Below, piece by piece: positions 8,885-17,966 of a stretch of DNA of 64,000 bases; position 1 is the stretch's first letter, and each line of letters opens with the position of its first letter. The translations under genes and the position numbers were made by a program. Source of the DNA: Verrucomicrobium spinosum DSM 4136 = JCM 18804 (lineage in GTDB: Bacteria > Verrucomicrobiota > Verrucomicrobiia > Verrucomicrobiales > Verrucomicrobiaceae). The notes below the pieces were generated by a model. It was not told the origin of the DNA. It ran no database searches and saw only the letters and a program-made list of their open reading frames with translations. The DNA lies in the NCBI RefSeq assembly GCF_000172155.1, contig NZ_ABIZ01000001.1, positions 682,001-746,000 on the forward strand, written 5' to 3'.

Positions 8885-9493
8885 ATGAAAGTTGCTGACC
8901 CTTCCGTTGAATCTGAATCTCTGATCCTGAACCACCTAGAGGATCATCTTGCCGTGGTCGCGGCGCTTAAGTCGTTCACGCCGCTCATCGACACCCTGTA
9001 CCGTCGCATCGTCGAAAGTCTGGAGGTCGGCGGGAAAGTCCTCTTCTTTGGCAATGGCGGCAGCGCCGCAGACGCCCAGCATCTGGCTGCGGAGTTTGTG
9101 GTGCGTTTCCGGCAGAACCGCCGGGCGCTGGCCGGCATCGCCCTGACGACGGATACCAGCATCCTGACGGCAGGCGGGAATGACTTTGGTTTTGAGAGCA
9201 TTTATGCCCGTCAAGTGGAGGCGCTGGCCCGACCGGGGGATGTGGTGATCGGCCTCTCCACCTCAGGCAACAGTGCAAACGTGCTGGCCGGGCTGGAGGA
9301 AGCCAGGAAGCAAAAGTGTTTCACCGTGGCATTCACCGCCTTGGGAGGCGGACGGTGCGCGGAAGTGGCGGATCTGGCGTTCAAGGCCCCGTCACCCACC
9401 ACGGCCCGCGCCCAGGAGTGCCACCTGCTGGTGGGCCACATTTTGTGCGATCTCATTGAAGAGCATCTGCTGGCGCAAGAGCGTGGCAACTGA
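8885..9493 (+). CDS. gmhA: Phosphoheptose isomerase (sedoheptulose-7-phosphate isomerase)
   Basis: A 202-residue single SIS-domain protein, the normal GmhA length. It has the typical FFGNGGSAADAQHLAAEFV segment (about residues 54-72), ALTTDTSILTAGGNDFGF and GLSTSGNSANV, which bind the sugar phosphate. It converts sedoheptulose 7-phosphate to D-glycero-manno-heptose 7-phosphate, the first step toward ADP-heptose, and so feeds the kinase encoded at 6024. GmhB and the adenylyltransferase are not in the window. Confidence 0.93.
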   Translation: MKVADPSVESESLILNHLEDHLAVVAALKSFTPLIDTLYRRIVESLEVGGKVLFFGNGGSAADAQHLAAEFVVRFRQNRRALAGIALTTDTSILTAGGNDFGFESIYARQVEALARPGDVVIGLSTSGNSANVLAGLEEARKQKCFTVAFTALGGGRCAEVADLAFKAPSPTTARAQECHLLVGHILCDLIEEHLLAQERGN

Positions 9494-9498
9494 TCTCG

Positions 9499-10410
9499 AT
9501 GAACGGGCGTTTTGCCCAGGATTTCGAGTTTTCATCTGATCTGAAATCCCCGAGCCAATCTGTCTGGATGGTGATCCCGGTGTTCAACCGCCGGGAGATC
9601 ACCTTGGGCTGCCTGGAGCACCTTCATGCCATCGGCGTCATGGGGTGGTGCCAGGTGGTGGTGGCGGATGGGGGCTCCTCAGACGGGACCGTGCAGGCCA
9701 TTCGGACCCGCTTCCCCGAAGTGACGGTGCTGGAAGGCCGGTGGTGGTGGATGGAGGGGATCCGTGCAGGTATGGAGCACGCGCAAAACCAGGGTGCCGA
9801 CATGTATGTCTGGCTCAATGACGACTGCCGCCCCACGGCGGGCAGTGTGGAGGCGCTGGTGGATCGGGCTCACACGACGGGCCATGTCTGCGGTGGCGTG
9901 ACGCGATCCCCGCTGGGGGCGTATGCGGGCATGCGAAAGACTTCTTTCGGTCTGCGGCCGTTGGATGTCTCCGCCTTGAAGCCGGGGGAGGTGCTGCCGG
10001 TGGATTCGCTGGTGGGAAACTTTGTCGCCTGGCCCGGAAAGGTGGTGGCCGCCACTGGGCTGCCGGATGCGGTGGTGTTTCCTCATCTCTGCGCGGATCA
10101 CTACTACACTCTGGAGGCTGGCCGGCATGGTTTTCCGCGTGAACTGGTGGGCGGGGTGGAGGCCGAGGACGTTCATCCTGACATGGGATGGGCCCGGCAG
10201 TCCATCCTGCGGGGCGATCAACCGGTGGGATTTGTCGCCAGGTGGCTGCTCCAGTGGAATCCCCGGGCCGGTCTGCTGCCGGAACTGCGATTGCACCGCC
10301 GCTTCTGGGGGCCGGCGGGGGTGCTGATCCCGCTGGGACCGTGGCTTAAAAAGTGGCTCCTCCTTTCCTTGCGCATTGTTTTGCCAAAGGCGTTGCGGTC
10401 ACGGCTCTGA
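9499..10410 (+). CDS. Glycosyltransferase family 2 protein
   Basis: A 303-residue GT2-type protein. The nucleotide-sugar-binding start is VWMVIPVFNRREITLGCLEHL, followed by VVVADGGSSDGTVQAI and the acidic WLNDDCRP motif, equivalent to DxD. It is a soluble or peripheral inner-face enzyme adding one sugar. It starts six bases after gmhA and ends 12 bases before the acyltransferase. The donor sugar and linkage cannot be predicted. Confidence 0.87.
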   Translation: MNGRFAQDFEFSSDLKSPSQSVWMVIPVFNRREITLGCLEHLHAIGVMGWCQVVVADGGSSDGTVQAIRTRFPEVTVLEGRWWWMEGIRAGMEHAQNQGADMYVWLNDDCRPTAGSVEALVDRAHTTGHVCGGVTRSPLGAYAGMRKTSFGLRPLDVSALKPGEVLPVDSLVGNFVAWPGKVVAATGLPDAVVFPHLCADHYYTLEAGRHGFPRELVGGVEAEDVHPDMGWARQSILRGDQPVGFVARWLLQWNPRAGLLPELRLHRRFWGPAGVLIPLGPWLKKWLLLSLRIVLPKALRSRL

Positions 10411-10422
10411 ACGTTCTATTTC

Positions 10423-11544
10423 ATGAACCCGGTCACACATGATGCAAGAAGACTGCCTTCCCTGGATGGTCTGCGGGCGGTCGCGGCGATGATGGTGGTC
10501 TTCGCCCATTGTCAGGCCACCCAGGGCTGGCCGGACTGGCGGATCCTCAATGAAGCCATCAAAACCGCCTCGGGATTCCTGGGAGTGCAGGTGTTCTTCG
10601 TGATCAGCGGCTTCATCATCACCCGCCTGCTGCTGTTGGAAAAACTAGATGCCGGAGCGGTATCTCTCCCGCGCTTCTGGTCACGGCGGTTTCTCCGGAT
10701 CATCCCCCCGCTGGCGGTGTACCTGCTCTGTTTGTCCTTGTTGAAGGCTCAGGGGGCGGTCTCCGTCACGACGCTCTCCCAGGTGGGCAGTCTCTTCTTC
10801 TTCCGGAATCATCTTCCGGAGGTGGACGGTCTCAATGCCCACTGCTGGTCCCTGTCTGTGGAGGAACAGTTTTACCTGGCCTGGCCGTTCTGCGTGGCCT
10901 TCCTGCAGGTGAAGCACCTGCGTATGGTGGCGCTGACGGTGATGGCGATCTCACTGGTAGCACGGACGGCCACGAATGCGCTTGGTGGCACGGAGTGGCG
11001 GTGGCTGATATATCATGCGGACTGCCTTATGGCCGGGGCGCTGGCCGCCATCTGGCTCCAGGAGAAAGGGTTCGAGGTGATTAAGCCGCTCAAGCGCAGC
11101 GGCATCATCTGGCATTTTGTGGGACTGATGGGGATGCTGATCCTCAGCCGCGCCTGTGCCACGAATCTGTCCCGCTTCTTTGCGCCGATCCAGCCCACCT
11201 TCGTGGCGGTGTTTGTGTCTTGGTGGATCCTCCGCCTCGTGAGTGTGCGGGAGGGGGTGACGTATGCCATCCTGAACACCCGGGTGGCGGTCTGGCTGGG
11301 GGCGATCTCCTACAGCACCTATCTCTGGCAGCAACTCGTGAGCGCCCCGGCCAAGAGCTGGCTCCATGGCACACCCTGGTTTGCCCATTTTCCTCTCAAT
11401 GTGCCCATGTGCATTGTGGCGGGGGCTCTGAGCTACTATCTCCTGGAAAAGCCCCTCCAGAACCTCCGCCGGCGCTGGGATGCGTGGGTGGGTGCCAAAT
11501 CCAAGACCCCGCCTGCGGCCCCGGTCGAGCCGGCGGGAAATTGA
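10423..11544 (+). CDS. Membrane acyltransferase (acyltransferase_3 / OafA family)
   Basis: A 373-residue polytopic membrane protein with the family landmarks: LPSLDGLRAVAAMMVVFAH near the N-terminus (His and Arg of the active region), VQVFFVISGFIITRLLL, RRFLRIIPPL and HCWSLSVEEQFYLAWPF. Members transfer acetyl or other acyl groups onto sugars of O-antigen or exopolysaccharide. No C-terminal SGNH domain is present, so it is the single-domain type. It lies in the middle of the glycosyltransferase run and probably decorates the repeat unit. Confidence 0.88.
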   Translation: MNPVTHDARRLPSLDGLRAVAAMMVVFAHCQATQGWPDWRILNEAIKTASGFLGVQVFFVISGFIITRLLLLEKLDAGAVSLPRFWSRRFLRIIPPLAVYLLCLSLLKAQGAVSVTTLSQVGSLFFFRNHLPEVDGLNAHCWSLSVEEQFYLAWPFCVAFLQVKHLRMVALTVMAISLVARTATNALGGTEWRWLIYHADCLMAGALAAIWLQEKGFEVIKPLKRSGIIWHFVGLMGMLILSRACATNLSRFFAPIQPTFVAVFVSWWILRLVSVREGVTYAILNTRVAVWLGAISYSTYLWQQLVSAPAKSWLHGTPWFAHFPLNVPMCIVAGALSYYLLEKPLQNLRRRWDAWVGAKSKTPPAAPVEPAGN

Positions 11545-11596
11545 GGGCACCATCATCGCGGCCGCCGCTTCAAAACAAGATCAACTGTCATATCCT

Positions 11597-12286
11597 ATGG
11601 CTGAGAACCCGCTTGAAAAACACTGGTTGATGTCCAATCCCCTCCTGCGGGTCATCCGCAAGGTGGCGGCCCGGATTTACTATGACACCCTCATCCGCAA
11701 GACCCAGACTTTTGGTGATGTGACCTGGCTGGGAAGGCCGGTATGGCAGAACGTGCAGGACCTGTGGACGCTCCAGGAGGTAATCTGCCGGATCAAACCC
11801 TCGCTCATCATCGAGTGCGGGACGAATCGCGGGGGCTCCTCCTTCTTCTTTGCGACCCTCTTTGACCTGATGGGGACGGAGGGGAAGATCGTCACGGTTG
11901 ATGTTGAGAAGCTGCACGACATGAGCCATCCACGCATCACGTACCTGCTGGGCAGTTCCACCTCGGATGAGATCTACAACCAGATCAAGGCGATGGCTGA
12001 TGGAGTGACGGGGCCGATCCTGGTCATGCTGGACAGTGACCACTCTCAGAAGCATGTCGCCGGGGAACTGGAGCGCTACGCGCCCCTGGCGACGGTGGGG
12101 AGCTACTGCTTCGTTCAGGACGGCTGCATCGATACCGAATTCATGTACCGCAAGGCGCGACCAGGTCCGCTGCCAGCGATCAAGGAGTACGTGGCCGCCC
12201 ATCCGGAGTTTCAGGTGGATCATGCACTGTGCGAGCGGTTCGTGGTAACACATCATCCTCTGGGCTGGTTGAAACGGGTCGCCTGA
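11597..12286 (+). CDS. CmcI-like (cephalosporin hydroxylase family) methyltransferase
   Basis: A 229-residue Rossmann-fold protein of the CmcI/rhamnosyl O-methyltransferase family, which despite its name consists mainly of SAM-dependent methyltransferases. Diagnostic stretches are IIECGTNRGGSSFFFATLFD (SAM motif I), KIVTVDVE, MLDSDHSQKHV (metal and acceptor site) and YCFVQDG. In polysaccharide clusters such proteins are usually sugar O-methyltransferases. The ATG at 11597 is preferred; the frame is open further upstream into the acyltransferase gene, and a second ATG lies at 11630. Confidence 0.82.
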   Translation: MAENPLEKHWLMSNPLLRVIRKVAARIYYDTLIRKTQTFGDVTWLGRPVWQNVQDLWTLQEVICRIKPSLIIECGTNRGGSSFFFATLFDLMGTEGKIVTVDVEKLHDMSHPRITYLLGSSTSDEIYNQIKAMADGVTGPILVMLDSDHSQKHVAGELERYAPLATVGSYCFVQDGCIDTEFMYRKARPGPLPAIKEYVAAHPEFQVDHALCERFVVTHHPLGWLKRVA

Positions 12287-12314
12287 GGCGACGCCGCGCC
12301 GACATCTCCGCCCC

Positions 12315-13676
12315 ATGGAAGAATCCGCTCCAACGCCCGCCAAACCGCAGTCATTTCTCGCCTGGTTCCGCAAGAGCCGCGGGACGACGGTGGTGAGAAA
12401 CATCGGCTGGCAGTTTGCGACCAAGGTGGTCACCACCCTGCTGGCATTGGCCGCGGCGGGATTCGTGGCAAGAGCCTTGGGTCCGGAAGGCATGGGGCTC
12501 TACCGGAACGGGCAGGCGGTGGCGGGTCTTCTGGCCTCCGTGGGAGGGGTGGTATCCCAGCAGGTGCTGATCCACCGCATGCTGACGCATCCCGACCGTG
12601 AAAGCAGCTACCTGGGCTCGGCCATGGTGCTGGTGGGCGTAGGGGGGCTGGTGGCGATGCTCGTGGGGGCTTTGGTGCCCTGGAGTTTCGAAGGGACGAG
12701 TGGTCGGTTGGTGGTCATGGCGGCGACCTCGTACTTTGTGGTGCTCTTCATGGTGCCCATGGCTGCCTGGTTTGAGTCCCGCATGGCCGGGCGCGTCCTG
12801 GCGGTGTCGAACATGGCGGGGCTGGCCCTGACTCGGGTGTGGGAGATCGGCTGTTCAGTTTTGGGCGTGGGGGTCGTGACTTTTGCGTTCTCGCAGCCCT
12901 TGGGCATGGTGATGATGTCGGCGCTCGTCGTGCTGGCTTATCGGCGGCGCAAGGACCGCCCCGCTCACTTGCAGTGGGACCGGACGGCAGCCCGGGACAT
13001 GCTCACAGCGTCGCTGGCGTGGGCGGGGCTCGGAGTGGTAAATCATGCCCAGTTGCGGTGTGAACTGTTTTTCCTGACCGGGATGAAGGGTACGGCTGCT
13101 GGTGGGCAGTACAGTGCAGCCAGTGAGCTGGTGCAGCCTTTCCTGGTCATCCCCGGGTTCATGATGTCATCGCTCTTTCCCAGTGTGGTGCGATCCTATG
13201 CTGCGGATCATGAACTCGGGCAGGCAAGGCTGGTGCAGTATCTGCGGCTCAGCGCGGCGCTGGGGCTGCTCAGCGCGCTGTCCATTTCCGTGGCAGGGCC
13301 TTTTCTGGCCCATTTGATTTATGGACCCAAGTTTGATGCCGTGGCTCCCATGATCCGGATCCTGGGGTGGTATCTGGTCCCGGCGTTCCTCGCCCCACCC
13401 TGTGTGGCGTGGATGGTGAAGGAGAACCTGGGGTGGCTGGCGGCCATCTATTCGGTGGCAGGCCTGCTGCTCACAGTGGCCATTGATTTGACTTTGATAC
13501 CTGTGGCCGGTGCCATCGGGGCGGCGATCGCGACACCCTTGGCGGCCGTGTTGATTGGGACGGCGCTGCCGCTTCTCCATGGTCGGACGCGCTGGCTGGC
13601 GGCGACCCAATGGCGGGCGCTTTTGTGGCCGATACCGGACCTGCAGGCGATCATTCCAAAGGAAAACAGGACCTGA
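12315..13676 (+). CDS. Polysaccharide flippase (Wzx / MATE-MVF type)
   Basis: A 453-residue, very hydrophobic protein with about 12-14 predicted membrane spans. The N-terminal RNIGWQFATKVVTTLLALAA and FVARALGPEGMGLYR are typical of oligosaccharide flippases that move lipid-linked repeat units across the inner membrane. It is the only flippase in the window, while there are two O-antigen-ligase-like proteins, so this cluster probably works by a Wzx/Wzy-type route. It is followed after three bases by a methyltransferase gene. Confidence 0.87.
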   Translation: MEESAPTPAKPQSFLAWFRKSRGTTVVRNIGWQFATKVVTTLLALAAAGFVARALGPEGMGLYRNGQAVAGLLASVGGVVSQQVLIHRMLTHPDRESSYLGSAMVLVGVGGLVAMLVGALVPWSFEGTSGRLVVMAATSYFVVLFMVPMAAWFESRMAGRVLAVSNMAGLALTRVWEIGCSVLGVGVVTFAFSQPLGMVMMSALVVLAYRRRKDRPAHLQWDRTAARDMLTASLAWAGLGVVNHAQLRCELFFLTGMKGTAAGGQYSAASELVQPFLVIPGFMMSSLFPSVVRSYAADHELGQARLVQYLRLSAALGLLSALSISVAGPFLAHLIYGPKFDAVAPMIRILGWYLVPAFLAPPCVAWMVKENLGWLAAIYSVAGLLLTVAIDLTLIPVAGAIGAAIATPLAAVLIGTALPLLHGRTRWLAATQWRALLWPIPDLQAIIPKENRT

Positions 13677-13679
13677 TCT

Positions 13680-14567
13680 ATGGGCATTGATCTCAATACG
13701 GTGCGCTTTCTCACCTGGACCAAGAGCCGGGGAGTGTCGTTCCGCAAAACGGCCATGCTGGGACGCCAGGGGTTCATGGGGGTGAGGCCGTCCCAGCTTG
13801 CCAGGTGGCAGTCGGCAGCACCGGAGGGTGCCCGGCCCGGGGTGGAGATTCTGACGGATCCCCGGCAGTATTGCGAGCCGCTCTTCAAGGCATTGAAAGC
13901 GGAAACCATTCATAGCTACGACTTCAGCAGCTACGAGAACGCCACCCATCTTTGGGACCTCAATGAAGCGCCACCTGCGGCGTCGCTGGGGGCCTATTCC
14001 GTGGTGTTTGACGGAGGGACGCTGGAGCATGTGTTTGACTTCCCCAGGGCGCTTCAGGGGGCGCTTCAACTCCTCGAACCTGGCGGGCACTACATTTCTG
14101 TGACTCCGGCCAGTGGATGGTTCGGGCACGGGTTCTACCAGTTCAGCGCAGAACTTTTCCAGCAGATCTTCACCGCAGGCAACGGCTGTGAACTCACGGC
14201 GTTGATGATGTTTGAGGATCGGGAGGACGCGGCAATCTATGAGGTGCTGCCTCCTGGACCGGGGCATGAGCGGCACAAGTTTGCCTCCCTGCGACCGGCG
14301 TCTCTCGCGGTCGTGGCGCGGCGGGTCGGGCCCGTGCCTGATCGCTTGCGGGCGCAGCAGTCGGACTATGTCGCCGCTTGGGAGACGAGTTCTGCGGGTG
14401 CTGGCGCCCAAGCGCCGACGATGGCGGGATCTGCCAGCTCCTCGTTGGCAAGCCTGGCTGGCGGGCGATGGGGTGCGGTCATGCGCCGCTGGCTGAAGGG
14501 CCGGTATCTGGCGATGGGAGGGAACCCCTTCTTTGACACCAGCATGTACCGGAAGGTGGAAATGTAA
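13680..14567 (+). CDS. Methyltransferase-like protein with degenerate SAM motif I
   Basis: A 295-residue protein whose central part resembles class I SAM methyltransferases: YSVVFDGGTLEHVFDFPRAL (the motif around the catalytic loop) and LEPGGHYISVTP. However, the glycine-rich motif I expected some 60 residues earlier is not evident; that position reads IHSYDFSSYENATHLWDL. It may therefore bind SAM weakly or have lost activity. The C-terminal third is Ala/Ser rich and less conserved. Its setting between the flippase and the polymerase points to glycan modification. Confidence 0.6.
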   Translation: MGIDLNTVRFLTWTKSRGVSFRKTAMLGRQGFMGVRPSQLARWQSAAPEGARPGVEILTDPRQYCEPLFKALKAETIHSYDFSSYENATHLWDLNEAPPAASLGAYSVVFDGGTLEHVFDFPRALQGALQLLEPGGHYISVTPASGWFGHGFYQFSAELFQQIFTAGNGCELTALMMFEDREDAAIYEVLPPGPGHERHKFASLRPASLAVVARRVGPVPDRLRAQQSDYVAAWETSSAGAGAQAPTMAGSASSSLASLAGGRWGAVMRRWLKGRYLAMGGNPFFDTSMYRKVEM

Positions 14568-14595
14568 GCCCGGGGAGGAGGTAAACCGACATCAC

Positions 14596-16134
14596 ATGAA
14601 CAACCGGCTCATCACAGTCTTTGTCATGGTCCTGGGACTGATCTGCAGCGTCTTCGTGATTCTGCAGATCATCTTCAACCCCACCGGGGGGCTGGCGGGC
14701 CTGCTCAAGTACGTGGCGGTGCCGCTGGTGTTGATCAGTTTCCTGACACCGAAAACGGGGCTGGTACTTCTCTGCTGGGTCAATTTCTACGCAGATTATT
14801 ACAAGAAACTGGCCGTGTACTACGGCACCTCCAGCATGATGACGGTGATGGAGGTGCTGGCGCTCTCCATGGCCATGGTGGGGGCCATTCTGCTGGGCAC
14901 GACGGCCCAGTCTCTGTTGCGCGGACCCGTGCCGGACCGGACGTCGATCATCATCTCCCTCGCTTCTGCCGTCATGACGGCGATGCTGTTCTTCTCCGAT
15001 TCCAGCGGGGGCATGAGCGGGCGGGTGCAGTATGCGGTCAACGGCGGACTCTATCTGGGGCTGTCTGCGGTCATGTGCTATTTGCTGCCCGACAAGGAGG
15101 CGGCCATGAGGCTGTGCCGGTTGCAGTTTTGGCTGGGCGTGCCCTGGGTCCTCTGGGCCGTGCGCCAGTACATCTGGGGCTTCACGGAGATGGAGTGGTT
15201 CTACGCCCGGAAGGGCTTTTCCCCGGTGCTGTCCGGTCAGATGCTGGGGGCGGGGGAGGAGGCCCGGCCTTATGGTTTTGCCGGGAGTTCCTCCGCATTT
15301 GGCGTCATCACCTACCTCTTCATGTTCGGCGTGTGGCATGCCATCCGCTATGAGAAGATGCGGGCGCTGTTCTGGCTTGGCTCCATCATTTATTTCATCG
15401 GACTGGTTGTGTCCACGCAGCGGACGATTCTGATTTTGCCGTTCATCACCTTTGGTGCGTACCTGTTGTTCCGCACCCCGGCTGGGACGAAGTTCTTCTA
15501 CGGTGCGACGGCCGTGGCCCTGCTGTCAGGCATTCTGGCTTCAGACTTTCTCCTGGCACGGCTCGGCGATGCCAATGACAGCATGCGCATTGAAGGGGGC
15601 GGCTGGGCGTCCAAGGTGGTGCAGGTGGGAACCTTTGCCGATCGCCTCAAGGGCTGGACCCGGTTGAAAAAAGCCAAGTCGTACAGCCTGTTTGGGAAGG
15701 GCAACGCGATCGTGGCCTTCGACAGCGATGACTACAGTCACGACGTCATCAACCGTATCTTGATCGACTATGGCATCGTGGGGCTGACGATCAGCATGGG
15801 CTTCCTCATCTGGATGGCCAAGACGGTGCACACCTTCACGTTCCGCATTCGTGATCCAGTGAACCGGGATGTGATCATCTTTGTGGTGGCGGTGGTGGGC
15901 GTGAACGGCATCGGCACGCTCATGTCGGGGAACAATACCCACACCGTTCCCATCAACCTGGTGCTGGCCACGCTCGTGGGCCTGGCCGCCGTGGTGTACC
16001 GTCGTGGTCAGGAAGCAGAGGCAGAAGAAGCTGCGCTGGAGCCAGTGGCCGCCCCGCTGCCCAGAGGTCTGCCGTTGGCAGGCGTGTCAAGAGAGGAGCG
16101 GGCGCGCATCCGCATGCGTCCGAACCGGCGGTGA
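14596..16134 (+). CDS. O-antigen ligase/polymerase-like membrane protein
   Basis: A 512-residue polytopic membrane protein of the WaaL/Wzy type. A periplasmic loop separates two blocks of membrane spans, and the block following DDYSHDVINRILIDYGIVGL resembles the conserved region of the Wzy_C family. AGGAGGT lies about 13 bases upstream of the ATG at 14596. An in-frame start at 14533 would lie inside the preceding gene. The last 60 residues are charged and probably cytoplasmic. It would polymerise repeat units or ligate glycan to a lipid carrier in the periplasm. The stop overlaps the next start (TGATG). Confidence 0.78.
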   Translation: MNNRLITVFVMVLGLICSVFVILQIIFNPTGGLAGLLKYVAVPLVLISFLTPKTGLVLLCWVNFYADYYKKLAVYYGTSSMMTVMEVLALSMAMVGAILLGTTAQSLLRGPVPDRTSIIISLASAVMTAMLFFSDSSGGMSGRVQYAVNGGLYLGLSAVMCYLLPDKEAAMRLCRLQFWLGVPWVLWAVRQYIWGFTEMEWFYARKGFSPVLSGQMLGAGEEARPYGFAGSSSAFGVITYLFMFGVWHAIRYEKMRALFWLGSIIYFIGLVVSTQRTILILPFITFGAYLLFRTPAGTKFFYGATAVALLSGILASDFLLARLGDANDSMRIEGGGWASKVVQVGTFADRLKGWTRLKKAKSYSLFGKGNAIVAFDSDDYSHDVINRILIDYGIVGLTISMGFLIWMAKTVHTFTFRIRDPVNRDVIIFVVAVVGVNGIGTLMSGNNTHTVPINLVLATLVGLAAVVYRRGQEAEAEEAALEPVAAPLPRGLPLAGVSREERARIRMRPNRR

Positions 16135-17267
16135 TGGCACGTGAACCTTCGCCAATGAATCGTCCCGTCAGACTGCTCCTGGTGTCCTTCACTCTGCCGC
16201 AAGTGGGCGGGCTGGAGACCATGGTCAGGTTGATCGCCCGTGAGTTTGTACGGCTCGCGGAGGTGGAGATCCGCATTGTGACACCCACAGCAGGTGAGTG
16301 GGATCCACATTTGCCCGGCGTCACCGTGCACCGTCAGCCCTCACTGATGCAACTTCACAGCCACTACCAGTGGGCGGATGCGGTGTTCTTCAACCACTTC
16401 TATTTGAAGGTTGCCCTGCCCTTGTTCTGGATGCCGTCCAAGCCCGCGGTGCTGTCCATCTCTGGATACACGCCGCCTGCGCAGGTGGAGCACTGGAAGC
16501 ACCGCTGGATGGGCAGACTGATGCTGGCATTACTGTTTCGGGCGCACGCCGTGATTGCGTGCAATGCCTGGTGCCGGGATCTGTTGCCGGTGGAATCCAC
16601 GATCGTGCGCAATCCCTATGACGAAGAACGGTTCACACTGCATCCTGTGGAAGGAGCCCGTCCGGGTGATGTGCTGTTTGCCGGGCGGATCACCTGGTCA
16701 AAAGGATGCGAAGAGTTGATCGAAGCTTTTGCGCAGATTCTAGGGCCAGCACCGGCGGACGACTCACCCCGGCTCACTCTGGTGGGGGATGGCGAACTGC
16801 GAGAAGTGCTGATCGCTCGTGCGGCCAGTTTGGGAATTGCCCGTTGGGTGACCTTCACCGGACCCACGGATGGCGAAGGCGTGGTACGGGAAATGCGCCG
16901 CCATCGCATCTTGGTGGTGCCATCCCGGTACCAGGAGCCGGTGGGTATCGTGGCGCTGGAAGGCATCGCCTCCGGCTGTGTGGTGGTGGGCTCTGAGGGC
17001 GGCGGGCTGGCGGAGACCATCGGGCCCTATGGATTCACTTTTCCCAATCGCAATGTGCCGGGGCTGATTCAGGCACTAAAAGCGGCGCTGGCGCTCTCTC
17101 CGGCAGAACGCGCGGAGCGTTTGCAGGGGCGTGAGTTGCACCTGGAGCCCTACCGCGCCGGCGAGGTGGCCCGCGGCTATTTGAAGGTTGTGTCCGGCGT
17201 TCTGCCGCCGGATTTGCGCGTGAGTTTCCCCGCTCTGTTCGCGGGCTCCCCATCATCCCCCCACTGA
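16134..17267 (+). CDS. Glycosyltransferase family 4
   Basis: A 377-residue GT-B enzyme. N-terminal LLLVSFTLPQVGGLETMV is the glycine-rich acceptor-side loop; the C-terminal half has VLFAGRITWSKGCEELIEAF and PSRYQEPVGIVALEGIASG, the EX7E-type motif of GT4 retaining enzymes. The ATG at 16134 shares one base with the preceding stop; a later ATG at 16155 is possible. It is one of five GT4 proteins in the window, and the donor cannot be assigned. Confidence 0.9.
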   Translation: MAREPSPMNRPVRLLLVSFTLPQVGGLETMVRLIAREFVRLAEVEIRIVTPTAGEWDPHLPGVTVHRQPSLMQLHSHYQWADAVFFNHFYLKVALPLFWMPSKPAVLSISGYTPPAQVEHWKHRWMGRLMLALLFRAHAVIACNAWCRDLLPVESTIVRNPYDEERFTLHPVEGARPGDVLFAGRITWSKGCEELIEAFAQILGPAPADDSPRLTLVGDGELREVLIARAASLGIARWVTFTGPTDGEGVVREMRRHRILVVPSRYQEPVGIVALEGIASGCVVVGSEGGGLAETIGPYGFTFPNRNVPGLIQALKAALALSPAERAERLQGRELHLEPYRAGEVARGYLKVVSGVLPPDLRVSFPALFAGSPSSPH

Positions 17268-17276
17268 GTTTTCCCC

Positions 17277-17966
17277 ATGTTGCGATCCCTCTTCCGAAGA
17301 TTCTGCTACACCCAGAACACCATCCGCTACCGGGTGGAATGGCCCCGGCTGCGTGATGCTTTCGAAAAGATTCCCCGGGCGGGGGTGTTGTTTGACGGTG
17401 GTGCCGGTTCGGGCGAGTTCATGCGCAAGGCGCTGGTGGGCGGCTATGCGGAGAAGGGAATCGCCCTGGAGTTTGATGAGCCAACTTTTCAGGTGATGCG
17501 CGCCAACCTGGGACGGCGTCCGGATGCGACGCTCATCCAGGGCTCTCTGCTGGAGGTGCCGCTGCCGGATCACACGGCGGACGTGGTGATGTCCACCCAG
17601 GTGCTGGAGCACATCGAAGATCACCAGAAGGCGGCTTCGGAGCTCATCCGGGTGCTCAAGCCGGGCGGCCACGCCATCATCACCGTGCCGCATCCGCCGG
17701 AGCCCTTCCCGAATGACGGGCATGTGCGGGAGGGCTACACCGAGGAGGATCTGCGTGCGCTGTTTGAGCCGCTGGGCATGACCCTGCTTCATACAGATTA
17801 TTTCCTCACCCGGGGCACGGTGAACCGGTTCATGAAGGCGGACAAGCTGCCGGTGCACGGGGCCTTTGTCCCGGTGGCGCTCATTGACGCGGAGACCTCC
17901 CTGGGGCCGGAAGACCGCCGCGCTGACCTTCCCTTTGGGATTCTGGGCCTGTTCAAGAAGGCATGA
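17277..17966 (+). CDS. Class I SAM-dependent methyltransferase
   Basis: A 229-residue methyltransferase_11-type protein: VLFDGGAGSGEFMRKAL (motif I), ADVVMSTQVLEHIEDHQKA (post-motif region) and LKPGGHAIITVPHPPEPF. It has no membrane segment. Its stop overlaps the start of the next GT4 gene (ATGA at 17963-17966). Probable role: methylation of a sugar or of a lipid-linked intermediate; the substrate is not evident. Confidence 0.82.
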   Translation: MLRSLFRRFCYTQNTIRYRVEWPRLRDAFEKIPRAGVLFDGGAGSGEFMRKALVGGYAEKGIALEFDEPTFQVMRANLGRRPDATLIQGSLLEVPLPDHTADVVMSTQVLEHIEDHQKAASELIRVLKPGGHAIITVPHPPEPFPNDGHVREGYTEEDLRALFEPLGMTLLHTDYFLTRGTVNRFMKADKLPVHGAFVPVALIDAETSLGPEDRRADLPFGILGLFKKA

